A stretch of 64,000 nucleotides of DNA from Rheinheimera sp. SA_1 (GCF_001669775.1 NZ_LXWK01000011.1:1054001-1118000), one strand, 5' to 3'; positions 48,432 to 60,661 are shown, numbered from the stretch's first letter. A program made the numbers and translations. Notes: generated by a model from the sequence alone, not told the origin.

Positions 48432-48457
48432 AAAGGGCCCGCGAACGGGCCCTTTTT
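48432..48457. terminator. Intrinsic terminator after acnB
   Basis: AAAGGGCCCG-CGAA-CGGGCCCTTT is a perfect 10-bp stem with a tetraloop. The T run is strong on the plus strand and weak (TTTGTTATT) on the minus strand, where it would end acnB. Confidence 0.8.
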
Positions 48458-48481
48458 AGTTACATAACAAGATGTTCGAGA

Positions 48482-51079
48482 CTAAACAGCTTGCTGCACA
48501 ATCACATTGGAAGCGATTTGCGTATACTGCGCCATCTGATGGAAATTCAGGTAACGGTAGGTATCCGCTGCCGTGGTTTCAATCTGCTTGGCGTAGTCCA
48601 GATACTCCGGCACTGTTGGCAGACGACCGATGATCGAAGCAACTGCAGCCAGTTCCGCTGACGCCAAATACACATTGGCGCCCTGCCCTAACCGGTTCGG
48701 GAAGTTACGGGTCGAAGTCGATACCACAGTAGTGTTGTCGCCAACTCGAGCCTGGTTACCCATACACAATGAACAACCCGGGATCTCAATCCGCGCGCCA
48801 ACGCGGCCGAAAATGCCGTAATAACCTTCTTCAGTCAGCTGGTCTTTGTCCATTTTGGTCGGTGGTGCGATCCACAGACGGGTTGGGATCTGACCTTTGA
48901 ACTTGTCGAGCAATTTACCGGCCGCGCGGAAGTGGCCGATGTTGGTCATACAAGAACCGATAAACACTTCATCAATCTTGTCGCCTTGTACTGAAGACAA
49001 CAAACGCGCGTCATCCGGGTCATTTGGTGCACACAGGATTGGCTCTTTGATGTCTGCCAGATCGATTTCGATGACCGCAGCGTATTCAGCATCAGCATCG
49101 GCACGTTCCAGTTTTGGATTGGCCAGCCAGGCGTTCATCGCATTAATACGACGCTCAATCGTACGGCGGTCACCGTAACCTTCGGCAATCATCCATTTGA
49201 GCATCACGATGTTCGATTCCAGATACTCACGCACTGAAGCTTCAGACAGCGTAATGGTACAACCGGCAGCTGAACGCTCAGCAGAAGCATCAGATAATTC
49301 GAAGGCTTGTTCTGCAGTTAACTGCTCCAGACCTTCAATTTCCAGCACGCGGCCAGAGAAAATGTTGACCTTGCCTTTTTTCTCCACCGTCAGCAAACCT
49401 TGTTGGATTGCATAGTAAGGGATGGCATGGACTAAATCACGCAGGGTGATGCCTGGCTGCATTTCGCCTTTAAAGCGCACCAGCACCGATTCCGGCATAT
49501 CTAACGGCATCACGCCCGTCGCTGCGGCAAACGCCACCAAACCAGAGCCTGCCGGGAAGGAAATACCCAGTGGGAAACGGGTGTGTGAGTCACCACCGGT
49601 ACCGACAGTATCTGGCAGCAACATGCGGTTTAACCAGCTGTGAATAACACCATCGCCCGGACGCAGTGAAATACCACCACGGTTCATAATGAAATCTGGC
49701 AGCGTGTGGTGCGTGTTCACGTCAACTGGCTTCGGATAAGCGGCCGTGTGACAGAAAGACTGCATCACTAAATCAGCTGAGAAGCCTAAACAAGCTAAGT
49801 CTTTTAATTCATCACGGGTCATTGGACCTGTGGTGTCTTGTGAACCAACGGTGGTCATTTTTGGTTCACAGTATTGGCCTGGGCGAATACCTTTCACGCC
49901 ACAAGCTGTACCGACCAGCTTTTGCGCCAGGGTGAAACCTTTGTTGGTGACGACAGTGACCGCCGGACGTTCAAACACCGTTGAATGTGGCAGACCCATG
50001 GCTTCACGGGCTTTGTCAGTCAAACCACGACCGATGATCAACGGAATACGGCCACCGGCACGCACTTCGTCTAACAGCACGTTTGAACGCAGTTCAAAAG
50101 TAGAAATCACTTCGTCAGTGCCGTGGCGCTTGACCACACCCTGATGCGGGAAAATGTCGATCACATCGCCCATCGCCATGCTGTTGACATCAAGTTCGAT
50201 TGGCAGCGAACCAGAGTCTTCCATGGTGTTAAAGAAAATTGGCGCGATTTTGCTGCCTAAACAGACGCCACCAGTGCGCTTGTTTGGCACAAATGGCATG
50301 TCTTCACCCATAAACCACAACACTGAGTTGGTGGCAGATTTACGGCTTGAACCGGTACCAACCACGTCACCAACATAAGCCAATGGGAAACCTTTGGCGA
50401 TCAGCGCTTCGATTTGCTTGACCGGGCCTTTCGAACCAGGTGCATCCGGCTCGATACCATCACGCACGTTTTTCAGCATGGCTAAAGCGTGCAGTGGGAT
50501 ATCTGGGCGTGACCAGGCATCTGGTGCTGGTGATAAATCGTCAGTATTAGTTTCGCCGGTCACTTTAAATACCGTGACGGTGATTTTTTCTGGGATAGCA
50601 GGCTTGCTGGTAAACCACTCGGCATCAGCCCAGCTTTGCATCACGACTTTGGCGTGAGCATTGCCAGCATCAGCTTTTTCTTTCACATCGTGGAAAGAAT
50701 CAAACATCAGTAAAGTGTGTGATAAACCTTTGGCCGCTAAAGCGCCTAATTTCGGGCTGTCTAACAAATCAATCATCGGCTGAATGTTGTAACCGCCGAA
50801 CATGGTGCCTAAAAGTTCGGTGGCGCGCTCTGGCGTCACTAACGGGCTTTGCACTTCGCCTTTGGCGACAGCAGTTAAAAAACCAGCTTTGACGTAAGCG
50901 GCTTCATCCACACCTGGTGGAATACGGTTTTCAAGTAAATCGACCAGAAAAGCGCCTTCGCCTGCTGCTGGATTTTTTAATAATTCGGTTAATGACGCTA
51001 CTTGCTGAGCGTTTAATGGCAGTGGAGGAATGCCAAGAGCGGCGCGTTCGGCCACATGTTCACGATATTGTTGAAGCAC
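48482..51079 (-). CDS. acnB: Bifunctional aconitate hydratase 2/2-methylisocitrate dehydratase AcnB
   Basis: 865 residues from a GTG at 51079 (GAGGAT 6 bases upstream), the same length as E. coli AcnB and matching its N-terminus ([17 protein letters not shown]). A longer frame to 51130 is rejected. The HEAT-like N-domain, the swivel domain and the iron-sulfur ligands (Cys in [12 protein letters not shown] and [10 protein letters not shown]) are present. It isomerises citrate to isocitrate in the TCA cycle and can act as an iron-responsive RNA-binding protein in its apo form. Confidence 0.97.
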   Translation of the reverse strand: MLQQYREHVAERAALGIPPLPLNAQQVASLTELLKNPAAGEGAFLVDLLENRIPPGVDEAAYVKAGFLTAVAKGEVQSPLVTPERATELLGTMFGGYNIQPMIDLLDSPKLGALAAKGLSHTLLMFDSFHDVKEKADAGNAHAKVVMQSWADAEWFTSKPAIPEKITVTVFKVTGETNTDDLSPAPDAWSRPDIPLHALAMLKNVRDGIEPDAPGSKGPVKQIEALIAKGFPLAYVGDVVGTGSSRKSATNSVLWFMGEDMPFVPNKRTGGVCLGSKIAPIFFNTMEDSGSLPIELDVNSMAMGDVIDIFPHQGVVKRHGTDEVISTFELRSNVLLDEVRAGGRIPLIIGRGLTDKAREAMGLPHSTVFERPAVTVVTNKGFTLAQKLVGTACGVKGIRPGQYCEPKMTTVGSQDTTGPMTRDELKDLACLGFSADLVMQSFCHTAAYPKPVDVNTHHTLPDFIMNRGGISLRPGDGVIHSWLNRMLLPDTVGTGGDSHTRFPLGISFPAGSGLVAFAAATGVMPLDMPESVLVRFKGEMQPGITLRDLVHAIPYYAIQQGLLTVEKKGKVNIFSGRVLEIEGLEQLTAEQAFELSDASAERSAAGCTITLSEASVREYLESNIVMLKWMIAEGYGDRRTIERRINAMNAWLANPKLERADADAEYAAVIEIDLADIKEPILCAPNDPDDARLLSSVQGDKIDEVFIGSCMTNIGHFRAAGKLLDKFKGQIPTRLWIAPPTKMDKDQLTEEGYYGIFGRVGARIEIPGCSLCMGNQARVGDNTTVVSTSTRNFPNRLGQGANVYLASAELAAVASIIGRLPTVPEYLDYAKQIETTAADTYRYLNFHQMAQYTQIASNVIVQQAV

Positions 51080-51297
51080 AGTTGTATCCTCTGGTTGGTC
51101 CACTGCAACCTGTATCACAGCGGTTTTCAATCGAATCTAAACAGGCTGGATTATAAGAAAAAAACGCCTGAATTGACATGCAAGTATAAGCTGACGGGCT
51201 TATAGTGGGTATAAGTTTGCTGAATGGTGGTAGCGTTTAAAACACAGTTTCGTATATGGAAATCAACATCTCACAAAAACTATACCGGATTAAATGT

Positions 51298-51325
51298 AAA
51301 AAAGGCCGCAAATGCGGCCTTTTTC
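51298..51325 (-). terminator. Intrinsic terminator of the M13 peptidase gene
   Basis: AAAAAGGCCGCA-AA-TGCGGCCTTTTT is a perfect 12-bp stem with T runs both ways, 23 bases after the stop on the minus strand. The gap 51080-51297 upstream of acnB contains no gene. Confidence 0.93.
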
Positions 51326-51347
51326 AATCAAATAATCAGGTCAGCAA

Positions 51348-53429
51348 TTACCAGATTTTGACGCGGTTTTCCGGTGCGATATACATTTTATCGCCTTCTT
51401 TCACGTCAAACGCCGTGTAAAATTCCGGAATATTCGACACGATACCGATAGCACGGTATTCGCTTGGTGAATGCGAGTCGGTCATCAGGCGGTTACGCAG
51501 TTCTTCTTCGCGGTATTTACGACGCCATACTTGCGACCAGCTGATAAAGAAGCGTTGCTCGCCAGTGAAGCCGTCGATATTAGCGGCAGCTTTACCTTCT
51601 AACGACAGCTTATAAGCACGTAGTGCGACCGTCAGGCCACCTAAGTCACCAATGTTTTCGCCTAAAGTCAGCTCGCCATTGACGTGCGCACCTGGCAGCG
51701 GTTCGTACTTGGCGTACTGCTCAACCAGCTGTTTGCCGCGTTTCTCGAACTCAGCTTTGTCAGCATCGGTCCACCAGTTACGCAGGTTACCATCACCATC
51801 GTACTTAGCGCCTTGATCGTCAAAACCATGGCCCAGTTCATGACCAATCACCGCGCCAATACCACCGTAGTTCACTGCGTCATCCGCTTCCATATTAAAG
51901 AATGGCGGTTGCAGAATTGCCGCTGGGAACACGATTTCGTTGTTGGTTGGATTGTAATAAGCGTTGACGGTTTGTGGGGTCATAAACCACTCAGTACGGT
52001 CAATTGGCTTGCCCAGTTTGTTCAGCATTTCGCTGTAACCAAAGGCAGTCGCCGCTTTGTAGTTACCAACCAAATCATCAGCTTTGATACTTAAGTTGCT
52101 GTAATCTTTCCATTTGTCCGGGTAACCGATTTTCGGCGTGAACTTGTTCAGTTTTTCATGGGCAGCTTTTTTGGTTTCCGGTGTCATCCATTCCAGCGTG
52201 TCGATACTGTCGTGGTAGGCCTGGATCAGGTTTTTCACTAACACTTCCATCCGCGCTTTGGCTTCTGGCTTAAAGTGCTCTGCCACATAGAGTTTACCAG
52301 CCACTTCACCTAACACTTCATCAGAAGCGTTGACGGCTTTTTTCCAGCGTGGTTGTTGCTCTAAAGTGCCGGATAACACTTTGCCGTAGAAATCGAACTG
52401 ACGATCAACAAAGGCTTTGCTCAGTTTGCCTGAGAATTCAGACACTAACCGCAGCGCCAGGTAATCTTTCCAGCTTTGTAAGTCAGTTTCAGCGTAGATC
52501 TTGCCAAATGCTTCCATATAGCTTGGTTGTTGCACGATGATGTCATTCACACCGTCCAACTTCGCTGCTTTAGCAAAAGTTTCCCATGGGAAACCACCCA
52601 GCGTTTTGGCTAAATCGGCTTTGGCGAATTTGTTATAAGTTTTGTCGGCATCGCGGTTTTCAACACGAGACCACTGCGCCCCAGCCAGTTTGGTTTCCAG
52701 CGCCAGAATACGTTCGGCGGCTTTTTCTGCATCAGCTACACCAGACAGCGTCAGCATGTCTTTGATGTATGTGACGTAGGAAGCGCGGATGGTTTTGAAT
52801 TTTTCGTCATCTTTCAGGTAATAATCGCGATCCGGTAAACCCAGGCCAGACTGACCTAAATACACCGCGTATTGCGTTGAATTTTTTTCGTCATTATTGA
52901 CGTACCAGCCCAGTGGAATCGCAGCACCCATATGTTGGAACTGGGCAAAAGCAGTGGCCAACTGGTTCGCATCAGCAATAGCAGCGATGGCGGCTAAATC
53001 AGCTTCGATCGGCGTTTTGCCTAAAGCTTCAATGCCGGCTTCGTTCATATAGCTGGTGTAGAAGTCACCAAGTTTTTGCTCGTCAGTACCTGGTGTTTTA
53101 TTCGGTTTCGCAGCGGCAGTTTCGATAATGGTGCGCAGCGCAACCTGGGCATCATCGGCTAATTTGGTGAATGAGCCGTAGTTTGATTTATCCGCCGGGA
53201 TTTCGGTTTTGCTAAGCCAAGTGCCGTTGACGCTATAAAAGAAGTTTTCGCTGTGCTTAACTGCCGGGTCGAAGTTTTCTTTGTCGACGCCAGACAGCAA
53301 TGCCGCAACTGGTGCTGCGGTGGCTTGGGCTTCTGGCTTGGCTGTTTCCGGAGCTGTTGGCGCTTTATCACAGCCCACCAGACCAAGTGCGAAAGCGACG
53401 CTAGCCGCCAGCAGGGTAATTTTTTTCAT
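51348..53429 (-). CDS. M13-family (neprilysin/PepO-like) zinc metallopeptidase lipoprotein
   Basis: 693 residues. The signal peptide ends in a lipobox (LGLVGC, Cys20), so it is membrane-anchored in the envelope. The zinc site HELGH (about residue 528) and the third ligand in ENIGDLGGL are intact, and NAYYNPTNNEIVFPAAIL is the typical substrate-binding NAY-type element. The C-terminal IAPENRVKIW matches the VW-ending of the family. It cleaves oligopeptides. It stands alone between terminators. Confidence 0.94.
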   Translation of the reverse strand: MKKITLLAASVAFALGLVGCDKAPTAPETAKPEAQATAAPVAALLSGVDKENFDPAVKHSENFFYSVNGTWLSKTEIPADKSNYGSFTKLADDAQVALRTIIETAAAKPNKTPGTDEQKLGDFYTSYMNEAGIEALGKTPIEADLAAIAAIADANQLATAFAQFQHMGAAIPLGWYVNNDEKNSTQYAVYLGQSGLGLPDRDYYLKDDEKFKTIRASYVTYIKDMLTLSGVADAEKAAERILALETKLAGAQWSRVENRDADKTYNKFAKADLAKTLGGFPWETFAKAAKLDGVNDIIVQQPSYMEAFGKIYAETDLQSWKDYLALRLVSEFSGKLSKAFVDRQFDFYGKVLSGTLEQQPRWKKAVNASDEVLGEVAGKLYVAEHFKPEAKARMEVLVKNLIQAYHDSIDTLEWMTPETKKAAHEKLNKFTPKIGYPDKWKDYSNLSIKADDLVGNYKAATAFGYSEMLNKLGKPIDRTEWFMTPQTVNAYYNPTNNEIVFPAAILQPPFFNMEADDAVNYGGIGAVIGHELGHGFDDQGAKYDGDGNLRNWWTDADKAEFEKRGKQLVEQYAKYEPLPGAHVNGELTLGENIGDLGGLTVALRAYKLSLEGKAAANIDGFTGEQRFFISWSQVWRRKYREEELRNRLMTDSHSPSEYRAIGIVSNIPEFYTAFDVKEGDKMYIAPENRVKIW

Positions 53430-53654
53430 TTGAGTTATTCCTGAATGGAGGGAAAAAAGGTAGTTTTACCGGCGTTATACTACGCCCTTCGATAGCAAGG
53501 TTACAACCGACACTTTACACAAGATGTAACGAAATATGACACTCTGCTGACATAGAGGGAATTTGCGCCGAAGCTTGTGATTGTTACGGAAATGGCAATA
53601 TTCAAAGATCGGGGCGGGATTTAGCGGATTGATTTCAGCTCCAGCTAAAGCAAC

Positions 53655-53675
53655 AAAGGCCGCAGAGCGGCCTTT
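53655..53675 (-). terminator. Intrinsic terminator of lpdA
   Basis: AAAGGCCGC-AGA-GCGGCCTTT is a perfect 9-bp stem; on the minus strand the stem ends TTTGTTGCTTT. It is 32 bases after the lpdA stop. The remaining gap 53430-53650 shows no gene. Confidence 0.75.
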
Positions 53676-53707
53676 ATCTATCATTAAAAATAAGCTAATT
53701 CAAAAAC

Positions 53708-55120
53708 TTATTTCTTTTTCGCTTTTGGATTTGGCAGGTCAGTAATTGAACCTTCGTACATTTCTGCGGCTAAACCAATTGATTCATTCAGCGTTGGGTG
53801 AGCATGAATGGTCAGCGCGATATCTTCTGCATCAGCACCCATTTCAACTGCTAAGCAGATTTCGCCCAGCATTTCACCGGCGTTGATACCAACAATAGCG
53901 CCACCCAGAATGCGGTGGGTTTCTTTGTCGAAAATCAGCTTAGTGAAACCTTCAGTGCGGGCTGAAGCGATAGCACGACCTGAAGCTGCCCATGGGAAAG
54001 TGGCAGTTTCAACTGCAACGCCTTTTTCTTTGGCTTCTTTTTCAGTGATACCTACCCAAGCCATTTCTGGATCGGTGTAAGCCACTGACGGAATGCAACG
54101 TGGGTCGAAGAAGTGTTTCATGCCAGAAATGACTTCAGCCGCCACATGGCCTTCGTGCACCGCTTTGTGCGCCAGCATTGGTTGACCAATCACGTCACCG
54201 ATGGCGTAAATATGGCCAACGTTGGTGCGCAGTTGTTTATCAACGTTGATAAAACCACGTTCATCCACGTTCACGCCCGCTTTCACTGCATCAAGCAGTG
54301 CGCCGTTTGGACGACGACCAACAGCAACCAGAATTTTGTCAAAACGCACTGGCGCGGCCGGAGCATTTTTACCTTCAAACGTCACATACAGACCATCAGC
54401 TTTGGCTTCAACGGCCGTCACTTTGGTAGATAACATGATGTTGAAGTTGTCTTTGTTGTATTTGGTGTAAACCTTCACCAAATCAGCATCAGCAGCAGGA
54501 ACCAGTTGATCAGCGAATTCAACCACAGAAACTTTTGAGCCCAGCGCACGGTACACAGTGCCCATTTCCAGACCGATAATACCGCCACCTAACACCAGCA
54601 TTTCGCCTGGAATATCTTTGAGTTCCAGTGCGCCGGTTGAATCGATAACGCGTGGGTCATCTTTTGGAATAAATGGCAGTGCCACTGGCTCAGAGCCGGC
54701 AGCGATAATGGCGTGTTCAAAAGTGATGGTGGTGTCACCGACAACCAAAGTATTTGGGCCAGTGAACTTGCCGTAGCCAGTCACAACTTTCACTTTGCGC
54801 ATTTTTGACATGCCAGCTAAGCCGTTGGTCAGCTGACCAACCACTTTGTCTTTCCAGGCACGGATTTTATCTAAATCAATTTGTGGTGCACCGAAGGTCA
54901 CACCGTGAGAAGCCATGTCGCGGGCATCATCAATCACTTTGGCAACATGGAGTAAAGCTTTGGAAGGGATACAACCGACGTTTAAACAAACACCACCAAG
55001 TGTGCTGCGTGCTTCAACTAAAGTCACTTCCAGACCTAAGTCAGCGGCGCGGAAGGCTGCAGAATAACCACCAGGGCCTGCGCCCAGGACCACAACTTGA
55101 GTTTTGATTTCGTTGCTCAT
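53708..55120 (-). CDS. lpdA: Dihydrolipoamide dehydrogenase (E3)
   Basis: 470 residues, very close to E. coli Lpd. FAD-binding VVVLGAGPGGYSAAFRAADLG, the redox disulfide GGVCLNVGCIPSKALL, the NAD motif GGGIIGLEMG and the active-site HAHPTLNES are intact. It reoxidises dihydrolipoyl groups of pyruvate and 2-oxoglutarate dehydrogenases and the glycine cleavage system. It is 157 bases from aceF, enough room for its own promoter. Confidence 0.98.
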   Translation of the reverse strand: MSNEIKTQVVVLGAGPGGYSAAFRAADLGLEVTLVEARSTLGGVCLNVGCIPSKALLHVAKVIDDARDMASHGVTFGAPQIDLDKIRAWKDKVVGQLTNGLAGMSKMRKVKVVTGYGKFTGPNTLVVGDTTITFEHAIIAAGSEPVALPFIPKDDPRVIDSTGALELKDIPGEMLVLGGGIIGLEMGTVYRALGSKVSVVEFADQLVPAADADLVKVYTKYNKDNFNIMLSTKVTAVEAKADGLYVTFEGKNAPAAPVRFDKILVAVGRRPNGALLDAVKAGVNVDERGFINVDKQLRTNVGHIYAIGDVIGQPMLAHKAVHEGHVAAEVISGMKHFFDPRCIPSVAYTDPEMAWVGITEKEAKEKGVAVETATFPWAASGRAIASARTEGFTKLIFDKETHRILGGAIVGINAGEMLGEICLAVEMGADAEDIALTIHAHPTLNESIGLAAEMYEGSITDLPNPKAKKK

Positions 55121-55277
55121 CGTTTTACCTTTTTATCTTTTCAGAGATAACCGCTTGTTTGCGCAGGCGGCCTGGAAATAAAGTGGCGGAATTTTATCAC
55201 CCTGCCTGAAAGAAGTCGCGTAACTTTTCAGTATCCACAACATCAGTTCAGGCCAAGGGCGATAAAACGACGTCAAA

Positions 55278-56918
55278 TCACATAATGATTTGGCGAATAT
55301 CCGCTAAATATGAAGCCAGCGTCGCGGTAAAGCGCGCCGCCAAAGCGCCATCGATCACGCGGTGATCGTACGACACCGACAACGGCACCATCAACCGTGG
55401 TTCAAACTCTTTACCGTTCCATTTTGGCTTGATGTCAGATTTAGACACACCCAAAATCGCCACTTCCGGCGCATTGACGATTGGCGTAAACGCCGTGCCG
55501 CCAATACCGCCTAGACTGGAAATGGTGAAACAACCGCCTTGCATATCAGCAGCCGTCAGTTTGCCTTCGCGGGCTTTCACTGAAATATCCTGCAATTCGC
55601 GCGACAATTCGATGATGCCCTTTTTATTGACATCACGCACCACCGGCACCACCAGGCCATTCGGTGTATCCACCGCAATGCCTAAGTGCACGTATTTCTT
55701 CAGGATGAGGCTAGCGCCATCTTCTGACAGCGAGCTGTTAAAGGTTGGAAATTCTTCCAGCGCCTTAGCCACGGCTTTCATAATGAAGACCAGCGGGGTG
55801 TATTTGACGCCCAGTTTTTTCTTCTCTGCCAGAGTGTTTTGCTCTTTGCGGAAATCTTCTAAACCGGTGATATCGGCTTCATCAAATTGGGTGACATGTG
55901 GAATACGGACCCAGTTGCGATGCAGGTTGTTGCCTGACAGCTTCTGAATACGGGACAGCGCTTTTTCTTCCACCGCGCCAAATTTGCTGAAATCAACTTT
56001 TGGCCATGGGATCAAATCAAAACCAACACTGTTGCCGCTGGAAGTGACATTGCCTTTGCCTGACGCCACTTGCGCAATAATGCTTTTCACATAATTTTGC
56101 ACGTCTTCACGCTGCACCCGGCCTTTGCGGGCAGAGCCGGTCACTTTGGATAAATCAACACCAAACTCACGGGCTAAGCGGCGAACCACTGGCGAGGCAT
56201 GGGCATAAGCTTGGTTTTCAACAAAACCGCTGCTGGCTGCTGGGGCTGCTGCGACCGGAGCCGGCGCTGCCGAAACTGACGGCGCTGCAGGCGCAGCGGC
56301 GGCAACTGGAGCTGCTTGAGCTGGTGCTGGTGCGGCTGTTACCGGCGCAGCAGCGCCCGTAGAGAACACAAACACTAACGAGCCAGTCGACACTTTATCG
56401 CCAACTTTGACTTTAATTTCGGCAACGGTACCGGCAAAAGGAGCTGGCACTTCCATCGCGGCTTTATCGCCTTCGACGTTCAGCAGCGATTGATCGGCTT
56501 TCACCACATCCCCCACTTTCACCATAATTTCCGTGACTTCAACCGCGTCACCGCCGATATCCGGCACTTTCACGTCTTGCAGCGTGGCCACAGCAGAGAC
56601 TGCAGCTGCCGGAGCAGCAACGGCGACTGGCGCCGCAGCCGCAGCAACCGGGGCTGCAACAGGTGCTGGCGCTGCAGCAACAGCCGCTGCACCTTCAAAC
56701 ACCATAATCAGCGAGCCGGTTTTTACTTTATCACCGGCTTTGACGCGCACTTCTTTCACCACACCGGCTTGCGGCGCTGGCACTTCCATCGCAGCTTTAT
56801 CGCCTTCGACGCTTAATAATGACTGGTCAACCGTGACCGTATCACCGGCTTTCACCAGCACTTCGGTCACTTCGACTTCATCGGCACCAATATCTGGTAC
56901 AAAAATTTCAATGCTCAT
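55278..56918 (-). CDS. aceF: Pyruvate dehydrogenase dihydrolipoyl acetyltransferase (E2)
   Basis: 546 residues. Two lipoyl domains, each with the lipoylated Lys in [13 protein letters not shown] (near residues 41 and 155), are joined by Ala/Pro-rich linkers. A peripheral-subunit-binding domain ([19 protein letters not shown]) and the catalytic domain with [15 protein letters not shown] follow. E. coli AceF has three lipoyl domains, so this is a two-domain version. aceE is 11 bases upstream. Confidence 0.97.
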   Translation of the reverse strand: MSIEIFVPDIGADEVEVTEVLVKAGDTVTVDQSLLSVEGDKAAMEVPAPQAGVVKEVRVKAGDKVKTGSLIMVFEGAAAVAAAPAPVAAPVAAAAAPVAVAAPAAAVSAVATLQDVKVPDIGGDAVEVTEIMVKVGDVVKADQSLLNVEGDKAAMEVPAPFAGTVAEIKVKVGDKVSTGSLVFVFSTGAAAPVTAAPAPAQAAPVAAAAPAAPSVSAAPAPVAAAPAASSGFVENQAYAHASPVVRRLAREFGVDLSKVTGSARKGRVQREDVQNYVKSIIAQVASGKGNVTSSGNSVGFDLIPWPKVDFSKFGAVEEKALSRIQKLSGNNLHRNWVRIPHVTQFDEADITGLEDFRKEQNTLAEKKKLGVKYTPLVFIMKAVAKALEEFPTFNSSLSEDGASLILKKYVHLGIAVDTPNGLVVPVVRDVNKKGIIELSRELQDISVKAREGKLTAADMQGGCFTISSLGGIGGTAFTPIVNAPEVAILGVSKSDIKPKWNGKEFEPRLMVPLSVSYDHRVIDGALAARFTATLASYLADIRQIIM

Positions 56919-56929
56919 TGCAAATCCTC

Positions 56930-59596
56930 TTAGGCGAACAGCGGGTTCAGCTTGTTGGTATCAATGCCAAAACGCACGATGGCGTCGCTAACCAGCTGTT
57001 TGTCGATTTCACCTTGTTTGGCCAGTTCACGTAAGGATGCCAGCACGATATAACCAGCGTTCACTTCGAAGTGACGACGCAGGTTTTCACGGCTGTCAGA
57101 ACGGCCAAAACCATCGGTACCCAATACTTTGTAAGAAACTGACGGCACAAAAGCCCGCACCTGATCGGCGTAGTTTTTGATGTAGTCTGTTGCGGCAATA
57201 ACCGGCGCTTTACCCAGCACGGTCGCGATATACGGTACTTTTTCCGCATCGTTCGGGTGCAGCATATTGTGACGTTCACAATCCTGACCATCGCGTGCCA
57301 GCTCGTTGAAAGACGTCACCGAGAACACATCGGACGCCACACCATATTCTTCACTGAGGATTTCCGCCGCGCGGCGAACTTCGTTCAGAATGGTGCCAGA
57401 GCCTAACAGCTGCACTTTAGCTTTATTGCCAGACAAGGTTTCCAGCTTGTAAATACCACGGCGAATGCCTTCTTCAGCACCCACTGGCATGGCTGGGTGA
57501 TGATAGTTTTCGTTCATCACAGTGATGTAGTAGTACACGTTTTCCTGGGTAGTACCGTACATCCGGCGAATACCGTCCTGAATAATCACTGCCAGTTCAT
57601 AGGCATAGGTCGGATCGTAAGAAATACAGTTCGGCACTGTGCCGGCCAGAATATGGCTGTGACCATCTTCGTGCTGTAAACCTTCGCCGTTTAACGTGGT
57701 GCGGCCAGCCGTTGCGCCAAGCAGGAAACCGCGGGCTTGTTGATCGCCAGCCAGCCATGCCATATCGCCCACACGTTGGAAGCCGAACATCGAGTAGTAA
57801 ATGTAGAACGGGATCATCGGCAGATCGTTGGTGCTGTAAGACGTTGCCGCCGCCACCCAGGATGCCATTGCGCCCAGTTCGTTAATGCCTTCCTGCAAGA
57901 CCTGGCCTGAAGTTTCTTCTTTGTAATAAGAAACAATGGCGCGGTCTTCCGGGGTGTAGGTCTGGCCACGTGGGTTATAAATACCAATTTGCCGGAACAA
58001 ACCTTCCATACCAAAGGTACGGGCTTCGTCGGCAATAATCGGCACAATTTGCTTACCGATATTTTCATCTTTCAGCAGGATATTCAGGCCACGGACAAAG
58101 GCCATGGTGGTCGAAATTTCGCGTTTTTGCTCTTCCAGTAACCCTTCAAAAGCCGGCAGTTCTGGCAGCGTCAGCGGCTTGGTAAAGTTTGGCAAACGCA
58201 CCGGCGTGTAACCGCTTAACGCAGCACGACGGTCATGCAGATATTTGTGCTCTGGCGAGCCTTCCGGCAGCGTCAGGTAAGGCAACGACTGTACATCTTC
58301 TTCGCTTAAATAATCTTCCAGGTTCAGACGCTTGCGAATTTGCAGCACGTGCGTCATATCCATTTTCTTCACCTGGTGAGCGATGTTTTTGCCTTCAGCG
58401 GCTTCGCCCATGCCATAACCTTTGATGGTTTTGGCCAGAATAACAGTCGGACGACCTTTGGTTTCCTGCGCCGCTTTAAAGGCTGCGTATAGTTTTGAAG
58501 GCTCGTGACCACCACGTTTTAACGCAAAAATCTCTTCGTCGGTCATATCAGCAACCAAGGCTGCCGTTTCCGGGTAACGTCCGAAGAAATGCTGACGCAC
58601 ATAAGCGCCATCTTTAGCTTTGTAAGTCTGATAATCACCGTCAACGGTTTCGTTCATCAGCTCTAACAGTTTGCCGGTGGTGTCTTTGGCCAGCAGCTTA
58701 TCCCAGCCACTGCCCCACACCACTTTAATCACGTTCCAGCCAGCGCCACGGAATAAACCTTCCAGTTCCTGGATGATTTTGCCGTTGCCCATCACCGGGC
58801 CGTCCAGGCGCTGCAGGTTGCAGTTGACCAGGAAACACAGGTTATCCAGCTTTTCGCGGGCAGCAAAAGATAACGAACCACGGCTTTCCGGCTCGTCCAT
58901 CTCACCATCACCTAAGAAAGCGTAAACACGCTGTTGGCTGGTATCTTTCATGCCACGGCCATCTAAATACTTCAGGAAACGCGCCTGATAGATAGAAGTG
59001 ATTGGACCTAAGCCCATAGAAACAGTTGGGAATTGCCAGAATTCCGGCATCAGTTTTGGATGCGGATAAGAGGATAAACCTTCGCCACCGACTTCCTGAC
59101 GGAAGTTGTCGAGCTGATCAGCTGTTAAACGGCCTTCCACAAAAGCACGGGCGTAAATACCCGGAGAAATATGGCCTTGATAATAGACTAAATCGCCGCC
59201 GTCTTTTTCGTTTGGTGCGCGGAAGAAGTGGTTAAAACAGGTTTCATAAAATGCGGCTGAAGACTGGTAAGACGCCATATGGCCGCCCAAATCCAGTTCT
59301 TTTTTCGAAGCGCGCAGCACGATCATAATGGCGTTCCAGCGAATGATCGAACGGATGCGTTTTTCCAGATTCACATCACCCGGATAAGCCGGTTCCTGCT
59401 GTGGCGGAATAGTATTGATATAGTTGGTGGTGATCCCGGTTGGCATGGCCACACCTTCAAGGCGTGCTTGCTCCAGTACCTGCTCTAACAGAAACTGCGC
59501 GCGTTCCACACCTTCGGTGCGCACTACAGATTCAAGGGCTTCTAACCATTCTTTGGTTTCGAGCGCGTCGATGTCAATTTGACTGACTTCAGACAT
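56930..59596 (-). CDS. aceE: Pyruvate dehydrogenase E1 component
   Basis: 888 residues, one more than E. coli AceE (887). The homodimeric E1 type shows the thiamine diphosphate motif [24 protein letters not shown] and the phosphorylation-independent active-site region [11 protein letters not shown]. It decarboxylates pyruvate and acetylates E2. It is downstream of pdhR (67 bases). Confidence 0.98.
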   Translation of the reverse strand: MSEVSQIDIDALETKEWLEALESVVRTEGVERAQFLLEQVLEQARLEGVAMPTGITTNYINTIPPQQEPAYPGDVNLEKRIRSIIRWNAIMIVLRASKKELDLGGHMASYQSSAAFYETCFNHFFRAPNEKDGGDLVYYQGHISPGIYARAFVEGRLTADQLDNFRQEVGGEGLSSYPHPKLMPEFWQFPTVSMGLGPITSIYQARFLKYLDGRGMKDTSQQRVYAFLGDGEMDEPESRGSLSFAAREKLDNLCFLVNCNLQRLDGPVMGNGKIIQELEGLFRGAGWNVIKVVWGSGWDKLLAKDTTGKLLELMNETVDGDYQTYKAKDGAYVRQHFFGRYPETAALVADMTDEEIFALKRGGHEPSKLYAAFKAAQETKGRPTVILAKTIKGYGMGEAAEGKNIAHQVKKMDMTHVLQIRKRLNLEDYLSEEDVQSLPYLTLPEGSPEHKYLHDRRAALSGYTPVRLPNFTKPLTLPELPAFEGLLEEQKREISTTMAFVRGLNILLKDENIGKQIVPIIADEARTFGMEGLFRQIGIYNPRGQTYTPEDRAIVSYYKEETSGQVLQEGINELGAMASWVAAATSYSTNDLPMIPFYIYYSMFGFQRVGDMAWLAGDQQARGFLLGATAGRTTLNGEGLQHEDGHSHILAGTVPNCISYDPTYAYELAVIIQDGIRRMYGTTQENVYYYITVMNENYHHPAMPVGAEEGIRRGIYKLETLSGNKAKVQLLGSGTILNEVRRAAEILSEEYGVASDVFSVTSFNELARDGQDCERHNMLHPNDAEKVPYIATVLGKAPVIAATDYIKNYADQVRAFVPSVSYKVLGTDGFGRSDSRENLRRHFEVNAGYIVLASLRELAKQGEIDKQLVSDAIVRFGIDTNKLNPLFA

Positions 59597-59663
59597 ATCA
59601 AAGTTTCCTATATTCCGAGCCTGCCAGCAGCAGGGTCTGTTTCATTAAAAGTAAGTACGCTGG

Positions 59664-60422
59664 TCAGGTAGTTTGTGACCGACGCAGCGAGCGTGCAAGG
59701 CGTGAGCGTTCCCGATCAGCTTCCAGCAAAGCCTCTTCAATAAAGGCCAGATGGCTATTGCTGGCTTGCCGGGCTTGCTCCGGCTCACCGTTGATCACTG
59801 CTTCCATGAGACGCTGCCGATGTGCATTCAGCTGGCTCACTATCCCGTCTTTTTGCCGCAGAATTTCCAGGTTCAGCTGAATATTCTGCTCTACCAGCGG
59901 CGTTAAACCGCGTACCAGATGGAGCAACACCACATTGTGTGATGCGGCTGCCACCGCTAAATAAAGTTGGCCAACTGCTTTGGCTTCCGCTGGCAAATCC
60001 TGTTGTTGTTGCGCGCTACAAATTTCATCGTAACGTTGTTTAATTTCAGCGAAATCGGTACTGGTACCCCGCAGCGCAGCGTAATAAGCGCAAATGCCTT
60101 CTAAGGCATGGCGAAATTCCAGTAAATCAAATTGGGATTCAGGATGGCGGCCAATCAGTTCAAACAGCGGATCAGTGAGACCGCCGACCAAATTGTCACA
60201 GACATAAGTGCCACCGCCCTGTTTACGACTGACCAAGCCTTTGGCTTCCATTTTCTGCAGCGCTTCACGCAGACTGGGCCTGGACACATCAAATTGTTCG
60301 GCCAATTCGCGTTCGGTCGGCAATTTCTGCCCGGGCGCAAAAGTGCCTTCCAGCAGCATATGTTCCAGCTGCTCGACGATACGGTCTGATAATTTGGCAG
60401 GTTTTATTTTCAGCGTATTCAT
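59664..60422 (-). CDS. pdhR: Pyruvate dehydrogenase complex repressor PdhR
   Basis: 252 residues from the ATG at 60422. The GntR-type helix-turn-helix has GQKLPTERELAEQFDVSRPSLREALQKMEAKGLV, and the FadR-like C-domain has DLLEFRHALEGICAYYAALR and AASHNVVLLHLVRGL, very similar to E. coli PdhR (254 residues). Pyruvate releases it from DNA. Two perfect PdhR boxes lie 90-255 bases upstream, consistent with autoregulation of pdhR-aceEF. Confidence 0.97.
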   Translation of the reverse strand: MNTLKIKPAKLSDRIVEQLEHMLLEGTFAPGQKLPTERELAEQFDVSRPSLREALQKMEAKGLVSRKQGGGTYVCDNLVGGLTDPLFELIGRHPESQFDLLEFRHALEGICAYYAALRGTSTDFAEIKQRYDEICSAQQQQDLPAEAKAVGQLYLAVAAASHNVVLLHLVRGLTPLVEQNIQLNLEILRQKDGIVSQLNAHRQRLMEAVINGEPEQARQASNSHLAFIEEALLEADRERSRLARSLRRSQTT

Positions 60423-60513
60423 CCTGGTCCCCACCGGTTGCTACAAGCTTGAGAGCATGTGACAGTCCGGGGTGTTTTATTATGTTTGCTTTTGGTATTT
60501 TTATTTTTCTTGT

Positions 60514-60532
60514 AAATTGGTAAGACCAATTT
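60514..60532. promoter_or_regulatory. PdhR operator 1
   Basis: ATTGGTAAGACCAAT matches the PdhR consensus ATTGGTATGACCAAT at 14 of 15 positions and extends to a larger palindrome over 60511-60535. It is 92-110 bases upstream of pdhR. Confidence 0.85.
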
Positions 60533-60661
60533 ACATCAACGAGCCATAAGGTAACAGAAAGCGTAGTTGATGTAAATTCGACCTGACAGTCCGGGGGTGG
60601 TTTAGCGTGAAATAGCTAGAGTATAAGCTCTAAAAACAACTTAATTTTCGAAGGATGCAGA

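Noticed and set aside
53475-53684. 69-residue minus-strand reading frame between the M13 peptidase and lpdA
   Set aside because: It overlaps the lpdA terminator, has no ribosome-binding site and no recognisable domain.
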